DNA from: Pictodentalium vernedei
Taxonomy: Eukaryota; Mollusca; Scaphopoda; Dentaliida; Dentaliidae
Direction: 5' to 3'
Length of the DNA stretch: 64,000 nt
Assembly: GCA_031216915.1 (NCBI GenBank)
Contig: CM062292.1
Span: forward strand, 200,591,262-200,655,261
A program made the position numbers and the translations under genes. This document shows, in pieces, positions 1 to 13,100 of the stretch; the stretch's first letter is position 1, and each line of letters starts with the position of its first letter. Under the pieces are notes generated by a model that saw nothing but the letters and a program-made list of their open reading frames with translations, had not been told where the DNA came from and did not search any database.

Positions 1-699
1 ATTTCTCAATATCTGAATTGTATCAAGTAACATTGAATGCACACAGCAACTGAGGTATAATGTTCCACATTAACAAATACATGACACCACAAATCTAGCG
101 TTTATGGATGCAGTGGCCTCAAAACATGTGCTCGCTTTCAGTCAGGAGGAATTTTGAGCAGTGTCATAATTACAATAACAGGCGATATGAGCGGCACCCA
201 ATAGGGGTAAGAGGGTTGGTGTGTGTCCACAACAAACCTTTGGTGGAACAGGAAGGGGCATTACATTGCAGCTAAATTTCCTCGTGGGAGGGTTTTACAT
301 GTGCCCCAGAGGAATATACCACCACTCCCACCCCATATTAATCATTTAAATCCAGTGATGATTTCCAAAATTAAGAAGTAAGGAGATGGACCATGTCGGC
401 TATTGCTGTGTGATGTGCTCGACATGTAGCAGTGGCCATCATGGGACATGCCATTGCGAGAGAATGCCCTGCCCTCCTCTTGTTGTTGTAGTAGAGGGGG
501 ATCCAGTGATTCACCCCCTGGAAAATTTAGTACTCGTAACTCTATAAAAGAAGTGGCCATTGTAAGTGTGGGTCTGTAAGCTACACACAATTAAAATGGG
601 TTAAATGCGACTAGCAAGATGATTGAGTTCTCGTTGGGTTGAAATTCAAAAGTTGAATATTCGTGAAAATAAAGCCATGTTCAGCCTTGAAATTGTAGG
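1..699. other. No feature recognised
   Basis: Unassigned sequence 3' of MOCS3 on its strand. Short frames here do not resemble known proteins. Confidence 0.4.
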
Positions 700-955
700 G
701 GAAGGACAGAAAATCATCACTGTTTCAATGCCATTGAATACTATTTACAGGAATACTATTTACAGCAAGTGAAAATATTATAATCCCCGATGAGTCTGGA
801 GGTGGGATGTGGAAATCTCACCTGAGAGGCAAGATATTTGAACCAGACCCGAGGCTTGCCGAGGATCTGGTTCAAATATCTTGCCCCAAGGGTGAGATTT
901 GCCCATTCCCACTTTCAGATTCATCGAGGTTGATGATTTTTCTCCCCACACCTGA
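700..955. mobile_element. Foldback hairpin, arms of about 60 nt or more
   Basis: GTGGAAATCTCACCTGAGAG GCAAGATATTTGAACCAGA pairs with TCTGGTTCAAATATCTTGCC CCAAGGGTGAGATTTGCCC. Outer parts (CCCCGATGAGTCTGG.. and ..TTCAGATTCATCGAGG; AAAATCATCA / TGATGATTTT) extend the arms. Confidence 0.65.
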
Positions 956-1875
956 TGATTATGTCATTATAGATAATTGGCGGTCACATGCTGACATACC
1001 CAATTTATCAAGTCGTAGGTAGTCCTTTCGCAAAATGAACAATTTCATCGGAAAGATCATACAAAAGTTAGGTATATACCATAGGTATATACTAAAAAAA
1101 TTGATTTGTAAAACTGTCCGTTAAGGGGTTAATGAATTTGTGCGTGTCAAACTCTAACGTAAAGGGCATTGTGAGATTATTGATTGATCGATAAATTCGC
1201 GCAGTGATATTATTAAATCTGCAGAGAAACATGGGGTAGAAACAAATCAGGTTTAATATTTGAATAATAATTAAATATTGAGTCTATTTATATTTGCAAA
1301 CTGTGAAGCCATTTTGTTTATTTACAATTGTGCAGACGATGATGAAATAGTTCTGGCGACCTAATAAAATATGCAAATGAGAATGTCACGTGGGGTGGGT
1401 GGGAAAGAAATATCCCACCCTGCTGTCTCACCCAGGACACACGTATGTTAATATATGTTTCAAGTATAGTGGGGGGAGAAAATCTATTCATCACCTCTTG
1501 GGAGGTTCAATAATAATTTAGTTCTACAGTCCTGTGGGGATGTAGGATTAAATTATTGATTATCCTCTTCACCATTTCAAATATTACTATTTTTCTGCTA
1601 AATTTTATGCACAACATGCAGTAGCGAAAGGCATGCCTTGATAATGTCAGTCAGAAGCCATCACAGAAAATTCAATGCAAACTAAGATTCAGAATCATAG
1701 ATTTGTCAAAGTAAAAGAGATAGTTCGGCTACCTCAGTGAGGAAACCAAGACATTTGGACAGCATTACTGAACTAGGAGAAGAGGAAATCGTGAACTTTG
1801 TGACATAATAACACTGCTAGGAAACTGCAACAGATCTCAGAACATTTTGTAATTATTTGTGTTCCTTTAATAAAT

Positions 1876-2267
1876 AGAGGTTATTATTTGACTAGTTTCA
1901 TATCGACCGAGATAAGAGCCTTAGTAACTTCACATCAGCCTTTGACCTTTGGTCTCTGGCTGATATGAAGCTGGCCTGAAAACAAAATGAGGTCCCCAGA
2001 GGGTGAATTTGATGATGCTAACCCATACAGTGGACCAGTTTATCCTCTGGGTACCTCTTTCTGTTTAGTTTTGAGACCCTGATTCAGATTGAGGTTCACA
2101 GAAGGTAAATTTAGTGATGCTACCCTGCTGAGCAAGGTAGCATCACTAAATTCACCCTCTGGGGACCTCATTTTTCAGATGACAGTTTGCTTATTTTCTG
2201 GCTTGATATGAAGTTACCTTGCGCTGATATCTCAGCCAATACAAGACTAACAAAGTAATAACCTCTT
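1876..2267. mobile_element. Foldback element, about 390 bp
   Basis: The ends AGAGGTTATTA and inverse TAATAACCTCT are followed inward by CATATCGACCGAGATAAG / CTGATATCTCAGC. A second inner pair is AGGTCCCCAGAGGGTGAATT and AATTCACCCTCTGGGGACCT. Imperfect symmetry throughout. Confidence 0.7.
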
Positions 2268-3380
2268 AGTATTATGATGTTACTCCTAAGGTGTTCAACA
2301 AGCATTTTTTTGTTATTACTGCTAAGTGGTGTGTGTATGAAGGGAGGGGTGTTGTGAATGGGCGTGGCATTTATGTTTCTTGAATTTTCTTGCGAATCAG
2401 GATAAATTTTATGGCCAGACGTTCAGCATTTAGGTTTAACCAATCATTTATAATTATCTTTCCTACTATTGAATACTCTCACCCAAGTCAGTGGTTACTG
2501 GATCACATTACCCTATATCAGTCAGCCAGAACTTATCTACATCACTGAACAAAGTAAACCAGCACTGCACCACCTTACAGGGTTCCTACTAGCTTATCAA
2601 AAAACATCATCATTCTCATCTGCATGATTGTACATTGTCATCATTGCTAATTTAACAAAATACAGCGACAGATCTGACACAATCTGGGTACCTTTGAAGA
2701 CCACGGCAGGCATTGTAGAAATGCTCAACTATCACTCCCATGGTGTCCAAATTATCCAAATATGATTTTTTTTTCTGGGCCAGAGCCCACAGAACCCAAA
2801 CCAAAAGGTGGGGGACACACTATTCCATGCCCACACTCCTGGCTCAGGCCTACGTCCTTCAGGAGATGCCATAGGCATCTCGACCTTGGACCCCCACATC
2901 TCACTTAGCACCCCCCCCCCCCCCCACCGATTCGAAATCCTGGTGCCGCCACTGTTATACATTATATACCTGTTTTGTTATTTTGTGTTTAGTTTTAATT
3001 TTGATAAAATAAATATTTGGACTTGTAACTTTTCTGTTATGTTTAACATTGCCATAATACAGGGACTCCATTCACAGTCCTGTTCTCCGATCCCTCACTG
3101 GACCTCTCGCCTCCTTTCGAAGTACTGAGTAAGACCTCTCCCTCATGTAGTTATGTAGTTATGTGCAAAATAAAATGGATTTAAGGCATCAACGAGTATC
3201 ACATGGGGAATAAATGGTCAAAGTAAAAAACCCTATATAATTTTGATTATTATTTTATTTCATGCATTTAATATGAGATAAATATGACTGAAATGAAAAA
3301 ATGAAAGAAAAAAAAAACGTTCACAAGTTCCGACACTCACCTAATTTTGTGTCATAAAAGCCCACACTCACTGGCCACAG
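2268..3380. other. No gene seen; C tract at 2911-2928
   Basis: AT-rich with a T tract (2767) and a C tract. Overlapping frames on both strands at 2732-3128 arise from the same low-complexity block and resemble nothing known. Confidence 0.4.
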
Positions 3381-3735
3381 TTGTTCTTGTGTAGGTCCCA
3401 CCGGCTATTCTCAGAGTCGGGGTGCGACTTATACAAGGTAACAGTCGCAGGGGAGCTATTTTGGCTGAAAATATTGGGTGCGACGTATATGTGGGAGCGA
3501 TTTATACACGGACATAATTATTTGGAAAAAAAATCGTTTTTGGATTTGCCCGTTCTGCTGACGTTCACTGCCATTTTAAAAATGAGATTACAAGGGTGTC
3601 TTTGTAAATTTCAAAATTTAATGTCAAAGTATGCAAAACCTTATGGCCGTTTTTTTTTTTGCATCTATCAGTTCGTTTTTTTGGTTTGCGGCAAAAACCG
3701 AAACTGAACCGCAAAACCTCCATGCTCTACCGAGA
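3381..3735. other. GTGCGACTTATA-type repeat
   Basis: GGGGTGCGACTTATAC, GGGTGCGACGTATATGTGGG and GCGATTTATACACGG are degenerate direct repeats like the GTGCGACTTATA motif found near ends of some DNA transposons. No gene recognised; a 10-bp T tract is at 3651. Confidence 0.4.
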
Positions 3736-4064
3736 ATACAACTTTGAGTACATGTATATGTAGTTAGTGAATTGTTTTACTAAAAAATCTCTGAGACCAA
3801 TATTTAGTTTTTGAGGAGTCCAAAATGTAAAGTTCATCCTGGACGGATGAGGGGTTGTCGGACAATGGATAGATGACAGATGGATAGATGGAAAGGAATC
3901 CAGGACATCTGCACCTCCCTGGGCATCTACCGCCAACAGATGTTTTGTAAATTACGACATTTGCCCTTCCACAGGTTGTGTAGGGTAGGACACTCGCCCT
4001 CCCATGGTTTGTATTGTTAGGAACAGGTAAGTATTCATTTAGATGTAACTTGTGTTTATATTAA

Positions 4065-4222
4065 CCCTTTACGTAAAACAGCATTTTTAAAAACTTCATT
4101 AAATTTCACATTTTTTTCAAAAACAAATTTCATTATTTTGCAATAAAACCATACAAATGTGGATATCATTGGAACCAGCTCAGCGGGCTGGTTTCTAATG
4201 ATATCCATATTTGTATGGTTTT
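4065..4222. mobile_element. Half of a B-variant MITE (apex AACCAGCTC)
   Basis: TTAACCCTTTACGTAAAACA start, then AAACCATACAAATGTGGATA, apex GGAACCAGCTCAGCGGGCTGGTTTC and the inverse arm to 4220. There the sequence jumps into C-family body DNA in inverted orientation (TTACGAAACTTCTTGGGTACC). Similar partial copies are at 53790-53945 and 56792-56900. Confidence 0.6.
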
Positions 4223-4848
4223 ACGAAACTTCTTGGGTACCTAAGTGCTTTCATATGGAAGTTCTGCGCAAAAACCTGATTGCACCTAAGTTTGTACAAA
4301 ATGGCCGCCAGCGGCCAACTTGAATTTCGGATCGGACCCCAAAACACTCGTTCTCGTCCCACGGTCATAACAAAGGTACCCAAGAAGTTTCGTACAGATC
4401 GGTTCATAAATACGGCCTTTAGCCCGAACCGTATTGGCATTTGCACTGACAGTGCTGAAAGTAACACTAAATAAATCAAAGTTAGTCTAATTTGCATAAT
4501 TTAAGCACGTGAAAAAAACCCGTATGACATGTAATGTATCTCATGGTACTAAACATTCATACAAAAAATTATTCAAATCAGAGCTTTCATATGGAAGTTC
4601 TGTACAAAAAACAGATTTCTGCATTGTCGGTACAAAATGGCGGCCAGCAGCCATCTTGAATTTCGGGTCGCACCCAAAAACACTCGTTCTCATCCCTCGG
4701 TCATAACAAAGGTACCCAAGAAGTTTCGTAAAGATCGGTTCATAAATACGGCCTCTAGCCCGAGCCGTATTGAATTGTTGATGGACAGACGGTCGATGGG
4801 CCATGGCATAAGCTCAAATTTGGCTTTGCCAAAATTGAGCTAAAAAAC
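4223..4848 (+). mobile_element. Family C 3' fragment with E-type body
   Basis: Two E-type units (AAAATGGCCGCCAGCGGCC, AAAATGGCGGCCAGCAGCC; CGTATTG ends), GATGGACAGACGG tract and terminal TTTGCCAAAATTGAGCTAAAAAA. The 5' hairpin is missing; the left side joins a half B-variant MITE. Confidence 0.7.
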
Positions 4849-5372
4849 ATGCTGATGTAGCTTATATTTATATAACAAACTGTTCAGTGAACATGTCCTA
4901 AAAACATACAAACAAACAGGGAGGCAGGTGTATTGGGTATGAAAAACACTGGGATGGCAGTGTTAAAAAAACGCAGGGGGGTAGGCATCCTAGGTACAAA
5001 AATGAATGGGGAGGTTGGGGGGGGAGGCAGATGTCCCCTTATGTTAATTTTAATGGGAAGGCAGATGTCTGGGGGTGTCTGGGGGAGGGGGGGGGGGTGT
5101 CCATAACACGATGGAAAGTGATCACTAAAGCTCTCCTTGAGCTTTGCATAGGCGAGATAAAAACAGGTGTTTTACAAGAATTTCAGGGTCTTGTGCAACT
5201 CGTACCAACAGAAAAATAAAATAACAAGGCCACTTTATGAGAAAAAACCATGTTCACAATTCTACAGAATGCAAATTTATATTGAAGACTGTATTGTTAA
5301 GGCAAACTTACTTTGCACATGCAAAGGTCACAATACTTTGATAGTCTTATCAGATGACTGTGTAAATATACC
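4849..5372. other. G-rich low-complexity stretch, no gene
   Basis: Repeated GGGAGGCAGGTGT/GGGGAGGCAGATGTC motifs at 4918-5100 with runs of G; otherwise nothing recognised. Confidence 0.4.
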
Positions 5373-5794
5373 CCCTCTGCACATCAATATCAACATTGCA
5401 AACTTTCTCATGATGCAACTATGCTTTTAACCCTTTACCTAACATGAAAAGCAGACGACACTTGCAAAAAAAATTCTTGAATAACTAAATTTTTTCATTT
5501 TTTGTCTCAAAAACATAGGTTATGACCCCTTGTTGGAACGAGCTCGTTCCAACGAGGGGCCATAACCTATGTTTTTGAGACAAAAAATGAAAATATTTTG
5601 AAAATTGGCAATTTTTGAGAATAGCGCTGGCCGGTTTTGGCCGTTACGTTGGGTAAAGGGTTAACCAATTCAATCATGTTTGACAGATCTCAATGAGCTC
5701 GGTGAAACAAGATCTAATTGGTTAAATTCCTAGTTGCATTATGAGAAATATTGCACTTGAAATTTCGATATTTTCACATGAGTGTGCAGAGGGT
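5373..5794. mobile_element. Family A palindromic MITE (copy 1) holding a B element
   Basis: The ends are CCCTCTGCACA at 5373 and inverted TGTGCAGAGGG ending at 5794, followed by TTAA. The arms read TTTCTCAT(A/G)ATGCAACTA.. and the apex contains TTTGACAGA..GAGCTC. B copy 5431-5660 is inserted at a TTAA within the left arm. CCC ends and TTAA targets suggest piggyBac-type mobilisation (inference). Confidence 0.75.
5431..5660. mobile_element. Family B palindromic MITE, copy 1 (TTAA-flanked)
   Basis: CCCTTTACCTAAC to GTTGGGTAAAGGG, with TTAA at 5427-5430 and 5661-5664. The apex is TTGGAACGAGCTCGTTCCAA. The inner arms contain CATAGGTTATGACCCC and its inverse. Inserted in family A copy 1. Confidence 0.85.
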
Positions 5795-5864
5795 TAACAT
5801 TTAACTAAAAATAGATCACACTGCGATAGAGTTTCCCCATCAAACTTTATATTTGTTCATTGGG

Positions 5865-6228
5865 AGCGTGATGGCTTCGAGGTTACAGCTTTGACTTCAA
5901 ACCGAAAGGTCCACGGTTCAATCCCCACCAGGGGTTACTGCATTGTGTCCTTGGGCATGGCACTTAATCCTGGTTACCCATGTGGAGGCACAGTGGTGCT
6001 GTGTACTAAGGGCTACTGCTCATCAATGGTGCACTTGTCTTCAGCCAATGCTAGCTCTGCTAGATCAGCATCAGTACGTTGGGGAGTCTGGCAGTAGCTC
6101 ACCATTGCTGGGTGGGTCTCTCTATGTACTCAGGCTTCCTCCACCCATAAAACTCTTTGAAACGAGGAGACACTGTCTGTCGAAAATGTCATTAAACCCC
6201 AGAAAATAAATAATAAATGAATAAATAT
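5865..6228 (+). mobile_element. tRNA-derived SINE
   Basis: A tRNA-like head GGGAGCGTGATGGCTTCGAG.. with B box GGTTCAATCCC at about 5909. A central part TGTCCTTGGGCATGGCACTTAATCC is like the conserved core of many metazoan SINEs. The tail is AATAAATAATAAATGAATAAATA. Head and tail order give plus orientation. Confidence 0.75.
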
Positions 6229-6589
6229 CTGCTTAATAGAGAACATAGATCTAACAAAGAAAGCAACCATGATATTTTCCCATTTGATAAGGTCCAAGAG
6301 GCCGAAAACTTGTGGACGACTGAATTATACGATTAGTTGTTTTGTTTAACATCCCTGTTGAGAAGGTCGTATGCTAGTTTTGAAGAATTCTGTCATTCAG
6401 GTAAAAATATTGCACGTTTCCCACAAGTGGTCTCAGCCCTGGCATTTTCAGGAGATCGATTTATTTGTTTACCTATTGCTCGCCTTAAAAAGTTAAGGAG
6501 GGCAAAAACTAACCCTCCTGGCTCTTAGAAAATAATGATTACCATAAAAGCCTATTACTCAAACCCACATCTTTTCAAACCTCTTCTGT

Positions 6590-6705
6590 GTTAGTGGTCT
6601 CTGTAAGATGGCCACACTGCCCCTCCCATACCTCCCGGCCTTGTCAAGGCCTGGAGGTTTGGGAGGGACAGTGTGACCGTCTCACAGAGACTACCTTGTT
6701 AGCAC
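6590..6705. mobile_element. Palindromic repeat, about 115 bp
   Basis: TAGTGGTCTCTGTAAGATGG CCACACTGCCCC.. pairs with ..GGGACAGTGTGACCGTCTCA CAGAGACTACC; loop around CCTTGTCAAGG. Confidence 0.7.
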
Positions 6706-6897
6706 CACCAAATAAAATCCACAACGCCCACTAGGCAGGATTCATTAATAATAAAAACTTCATTTTGCCACTTTTAGCTTTTGTAAGCTTGAGGAGAGCT
6801 AATCGTTCCCCTAGACCATGCAAGGGGAGTGATTTTTAGCCCTCTTGCATTTTTAAGAATGCCAGGCCTGTGGCCTTAGGTAATCAATACAGTGTAG

Positions 6898-7145
6898 TCA
6901 ATAAACAGGAAAATCATGGTCTATTTGTTTTGCCCATGCTGACAGTCCTCCTGTTATATCTTTCACGTCTATATTCAGTTCTTTCAATTTTTCTTTTATC
7001 TGAATCACGGCACACTGTGAATCATTACCATTTTTGCAAACAATTATCACTGGAAAACTTTTACAATTGTCTCTGTTCAGTGAGTTGATTTTCTCATTCA
7101 GATTAATAATACTACTTTCTTTATTAATATCTTCAATTGATATAT
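6898..7145 (-). CDS. MOCS3: MOCS3 last exon: rhodanese active site and stop
   Basis: The acceptor is TTTCATTTTAG, followed by 81 codons and TGA at 6898-6900. The active-site loop [12 protein letters not shown] has its cysteine codon at 7036-7038; this Cys carries the persulfide in the family. It is followed by [14 protein letters not shown] and ends FPVY, close to the C-terminal DxxFPxY of vertebrate MOCS3. I saw no clear minus-strand AATAAA just downstream. Confidence 0.95.
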
Positions 7146-10100
7146 CTAAAATGAAATATAAAAGATCAAAATAATTTTTGGGGAACAAAACTAAATGTTT
7201 TCTTTCTCCATATGAAAAGAAATAAAATGAATCAAAATAACTCTTTTTGAGCAAAAAGGATTGTTATTCCTGCATCTGAATTGAAATAGAAAATAAAAAT
7301 ATCTTTCTTAATTATTTCCTTTAAAACAGATTTGAAAAAAACCCAATAAACTACTGACATCATATCAAGTCAGGGCTGCAACAAACAAATTCAACAAAAC
7401 TAATTTCCTGAAAATGTCTTACAAAACTGATTTTAACCCTTTACCCAACGCAGATGATATCAGAATTTATTATTTTAAATACCATTTTTTAAATTTAAAA
7501 AAAAATTTCAACAAAAAACATATCATGTGACCCCTCATTGGAACGAGCTCATTGTTCCAAAGAGGGGTCACATGATATGGTTTTGTTGAAATTTTTTGAA
7601 AAATAGTATTTCTTCAGCTGCTGAATTTACGTATTACGCGGGCGGATGTGGCCGATTCATTGGGTAAAGGGTTAAAAACAATCACCTCATTATGGAGGGA
7701 GGTTATGTGGCTAAAGCTTGAGACTCTGGGATTGGGAGGAGAGTTTTTTGGAATTCTGAAAGCATTATATAAAGATGTACAGAGTGAACTTAGCCTGGAT
7801 AACATAACAACAAAATGTGTGCCTATGGAGATAGGCCTAAAACAGGGGTGTGTCCTTTCGCCAATTCTTTTTGCATTGTACATCAAAGGTTCAGGAGGTG
7901 AACTCCTGCATAGTGACGAGGGGGTAGCAGTTGGGGATTTGAAGATCCCAGGGATATTTTTTGCAGATGATATGGTGCTAGTGTCAGAAAGCAAAGAGGA
8001 GCTAGTGAAAATGCTGGGAATTGTTGGGAAATATGGGAACAAATGGAGACTCAAACTGAATGGAAGCAAAAACAAAGTTATACCCATGGGCCGTAAAGTG
8101 GACCCTACACGAAGGTGGAAAGGGGAATTTTGTATTCTGGAAGGAATCAGCAAACTTCTGAGTGTAGGAGAGACAGTGACTATAAGTGTCTAGGGGTAAC
8201 TATAAACATCACAGCAAGAGGCATCTACCAAATTCACACAAATAAATTGATTCTGAAGGGGATGCGAATCCTTAACCAAATGAAATTTATAGCAAGAAAC
8301 AGTTTCAATAAGGTTTTCGTGGGGAAACCCATTTGGGAAATGGTAGGTCTGCCAAGTAAAACATATGGTACGGAAGTGGTACCCCTAAACCAAATGACTC
8401 TAAAGAGCTTGGAAACCGTGCAGAACGATACAGGCTGATGGATAACAGGGTCGAGTAATGCTGCAGCACTAGAAGTAATCAGGGGTGAGCTTGGGTGGAT
8501 GAGGACCAAGGACAGGATAGACCTACTGAAACTCTGTTATCTTAATTATTTGGTAAATCTCCCGACAGCCGATTCTGTAAAGTAATGTTAAAGAGTACTT
8601 TCAACTCAAATATCAAGACAGGGTTGATGGTCCAAGTGAGGGAGCTAATAGAGAACTACTCACTGGAGATCTCAGACCAAGACGTAGGGGCTACCCAGGG
8701 TAAAAAAAATAATCAGAGAAAGGCCCATGGAGGATGGTAACCTGAATTGGCGAGAGGGGGTCAAATCAAAGAGGTCTTTGGGTGGCCTGCATGAGAAAGA
8801 GAAGCCTGGTTTTGAAGAGTACCTTGATAGCACCTTTGGGGGGTCACTGTTGTCAGGCCTGGTCGTTTGAAAAATTTGCGCGAGCAAAAAAATCGCTCTC
8901 GTGGCATATACTTGCGAGAGTGAATTGCTCCCGCTACATAATTCTGGACGTAAAGGTCGTCCGTTCATGGGTGGGATTGTGTTTGGTGTTTACAGTTACC
9001 GGTACTGAAGTTGAACTTCAAACATGGGCCGGTGCACGATAGAGAAACAGAAAAAACAGGAAGTTGCTTCCAATATCATCATTCATGGCCAGAATTCCAA
9101 TTAACAAAATGCTGACATACCTTGAATCCGTGTTGTATGAAGTTGTTTGTGCTGTATAATTAATAATCCGCATTCAAATAGAAGGCTTCCATCGTAACAT
9201 TTGCAATATCAATATGTATTTATTTATCCACGTGAGACAATTGTCACATTTGTGTTGAAAATTAATGTGGCATTATGGGTCTTGACACTATCACATGATT
9301 ACTAAATCAAGTTACTGTACAATCAGACAACACTGATTTAAATTATTCGACGCCCGTTTGAAAGAAGCCGATTGATCAGTAGAATTGTTTTACTACAACC
9401 AATCACATTAGCATAGTAGAAATTATGAGATTTTATCATTTATGAATAAAAAATTTGGTTCATTTATTCTGTGGAACTGACGGAACAGTGATTACAGTAT
9501 TAAGAGTATTAACACAGTACCAACAGGCTACAGCGATTTGAATAAGCGCATGCTTAAAACTGTTCAGAGACGCAAAGGAGAATTCTGAAATAATCCACGC
9601 ACTTGACGTCAGACGATAAACTTGTCAATTGCAGACATTTTCGACACCGACAGTCAGGAATCCTTTGATGTGCGTCATTATTTGACACTGGAATTCAATT
9701 GTTATCCAAGTGTACAGACAGTGTTCCAGAAGAATATTATACTGACCCTGTTCAGTGCCATATGACTGATGCCATGTTCCCTTCAACTCAATTATGGATA
9801 CTTACCAGGATCGGGAATCGGCCATTTGCGCAAGCGATTTTTTCGCTTGCGCGGGGTCGACTTTACGCGAGCGATACGCGAGCGATTTACCGCTCGCGCC
9901 AGAATGCCAGGCCTGCTGTTGTTCAAGCTGAGGTCGTGGTCTTTGGAGCTGAGGGGAAAAATTGGGAAAAACAGTGAAAAGGATTGCTAGATGTGTAATT
10001 TAGGCATGGTGGAGACCCTGCAACACTTTCTTCTAGAATGCCCAAAATACCAGTCTAAAAGAATAATATTCACTGTGAGTATACCAGGGAAGTGTGATGG

Positions 10101-13100
10101 GAGAATGAAGGACATGTGAGTAGTGAGTGACTCAAGGGAGAGGGTTAATATGCTAATTGGAGAGAATGGGGCAAGGGATGTCATCAAGCAGTTCATCTCT
10201 GAGTGTTGGGAGGAGAGAAGCGTGGGAATAGGGAGGCAGGTGGGAACACAGGGGTAACCAAGGCTTTCTCGCCCGAGAACCAGGATAAATCAGCAGACAG
10301 CCAAAGTGTTATTATTATTATTATTCATGACTTGATATTGAGGGAAAAAATTTTGCCATTTGGCGCTCTCCAATAAATTGTAACAAAACATTTTTATATT
10401 AAAATTTTTCTTTTATAACAGAGCCAACAACAAATTAGTGCAAACAGTATAAAGATACTATCTTTCAGCACTTTTCAGTAGAGCCCTGATAGTGGCTTCT
10501 AGCACTCAACCAGTTAAAAGCAATCAGCGATACTGATGAAATGAATCTCCTCTGGTTACCTTATTTTTCAAGGATTTTTAAAGATGGTTTCAATATTCAA
10601 GGCATTCCCCAGTCCTTGGCAATGGATTTTTAAATGCCCATGATGTCTTCCAAGGAATTCAAAGAGCTGTGGAAACCCCATCTATACATCTTAAAAGAAT
10701 CAGCTCACAGCTATTGGTGGAATAACATGAACTCTTCCTTCCTGAGTTACTTGGAATACTAAAGTTATAGGAGTGTTGCCAAAACTAATATACCACATTA
10801 CAATGTTGATCAGGAGAAAAAGGGTTCATGCCGGTGGATATGGGAAGGTCCATTTAAGGAGTTTTTGTGTATATTTTACAGGTTTTCAAGGTGCAAGTGA
10901 AGAGAAATTCAAGAATTTTCTGGGCCCAAAACAAGGGAGCTCTTCTCCAGGTGCAACATATAATTCCATGAACATATAAGCCAAATAGATTTGTACTCAT
11001 TGCAGTGGAGCCCAGTTAACTGGATACCTCTTAACAGAATAACCCAGTTAATTGTATATGACTTACAAACACAAAACTATTTGCAATACCTTGAGTACAA
11101 ATTTGACCAGTTAATTACTTATAGGTTACATAGTAAACTCCTGTTCATTGAATAAAAAAATCTTGTCATATGCTGAGAAATTTCCTTGATAATCAGTGAT
11201 AATCATTAAAATCCCATTGTTGCAGACATATTTGCCCTCACTACATCCAATATAGACATTTAATCTGTTATATCTTGGTAGAATAAATGTTTAGTTTATC
11301 TCTAGAAAACAGAAAAGTGGCAAAATCCTTTACCTAATGTAACGGCCAAAACTGGCCAGTGCTATCACAAAAATTGTCATTCGGTTTTCATTATTTTTTG
11401 CCTCAAAAACATAGCTTATGATCCCTCATTGGAATGAGCATCTCGAGCTTGTTCCAATGAGGGGTAATAAACTATATTTTTGACGCAAAAAATTAGTTAT
11501 TCAATAATTTTCTTTGCAAGTGTCATCTGCTTTTCATGTTGGGTAAAGGGTTATTTGAATACTCCTGTTAACTCAATAATTTTCACTGGTAAAGTGGTTA
11601 TTCAATTAACAGAAAGCTCCACTGTATTTCCTATTTAAATGGCAAATCTCAATCATCTCCATAGTCAAATACACTGATCCCCTTTTATTGGGCAGGCACT
11701 CTATAGGGCAAAGATGATTCATTCCAGCAATATTCTATTGGACAAAGACGATCCATTCCAGCGATATTCTATCAGGAAAAGATGATCCATTCCAGCAATA
11801 TTTTATTGGAAAATGATGATACATTCCAGCAAAATTCAATTGGGCAAAGATGATCCATTTCTGCAACATTCTATTGGGCAAAGATGAGCCATTCAAGCAA
11901 TATTCTATTGGGCAAAGATGGTCCATTCCAACAATATTCTATAAGACAAAGATGATCCATTCCAGCAATATTCTATCGAGAAAACATGATACATTCCAGC
12001 AATATTCCATTGGGAAAAGACGATCCATTTCATCAATATTCTATTGGGTAAAGATGATCCATTCCAGCAATATTCTATTGGACAAAGATGATACATGTCA
12101 GCAATATTCTATTGCACAAAGATGATCCATGCCAGCAATATTCTATTGGACAAAGATGATCCATTCCAGCAATATTCTATCAGGCAGAGATTATTTATTT
12201 CAGCAATATTCTATTGGACAAAGATGATACATTCCAGCAATATTCTATCAGGCAGAGATGATTTATTTCAGCAATATTCTATTGGACAAAGATGATACAT
12301 GTCAGCAATATTCTATTGCACAAAGATGATCCATGCCAGCAATATTCTATTGGACAAAGATGATCCATTCCAGCAATATTCTATCAGGCAGAGATTATTT
12401 ATTTCAGCAATATTCTATTGGACAAAGATGATACATTCCAGCAATATTCTATCAGGCAGAGATGATTTATTTCAGCAATATTCTATTGGACAAAGATGAT
12501 ACATGTCAGCAATATTCTATTGCACAAAGATGATCCATGCCAGCAATATTCTATTGGACAAAGATGATCCATTCCAGCAATATTCTATCAGGCAGAGATT
12601 ATTTATTTCAGCAATATTCTATTGGACAAAGATGATACATTCCAGCAATATTCTATCAGGCAGAGATGATTTATTTCAGCAATATTCTATTGGACAAAGA
12701 TGATACATTCCAGCAATATTCTATCAGGCAGAGATAATCCATTCCAGCAATATTCTATCGGGACAAGATGATCCATTCCAGCAATATTTTATGAAGAAAA
12801 GTTGATACATTCCCACAATACTGAATTGGGCAAAGGTGATCCATCCCAGCAACATTCTATTAGGCAAATATGATCCATTCTGGCAATATTCTATTGGACA
12901 AAGATGATCCATTCCAGCAATATTCTGAGGAGAAAAGATGATCCAATCCAGCAATATTCGATTGGGAAAAGGTGATCCATTCCAGCAATATTCTATTGGG
13001 CAAATATGATCCATTCCAGCAATATTCTATTGGACAAAGATGATCCATTCCAGCAATTTCCTATTGGACAAAGATGATCCATGCCAACAATATTCTATTG

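Noticed and set aside
4195..4843. Overlapping frames on both strands
   Set aside because: They recur at 25.4-26.9 kb and 62.4 kb with the same peptides, being E-type repeat units with few stops.
5881..5960. tRNA gene
   Set aside because: There is a B box, but no cloverleaf could be drawn, and the downstream core and AT tail mark it as a SINE.
5943..6209. Protein of 88 residues with Cys and Pro
   Set aside because: It is SINE sequence read through; no similarity to a known family and no conservation signal available.
11735..13048. Many 60-95-codon open frames on both strands
   Set aside because: They are products of the 34-bp minisatellite, which lacks stops in several frames; three are identical because of the 204-bp period.
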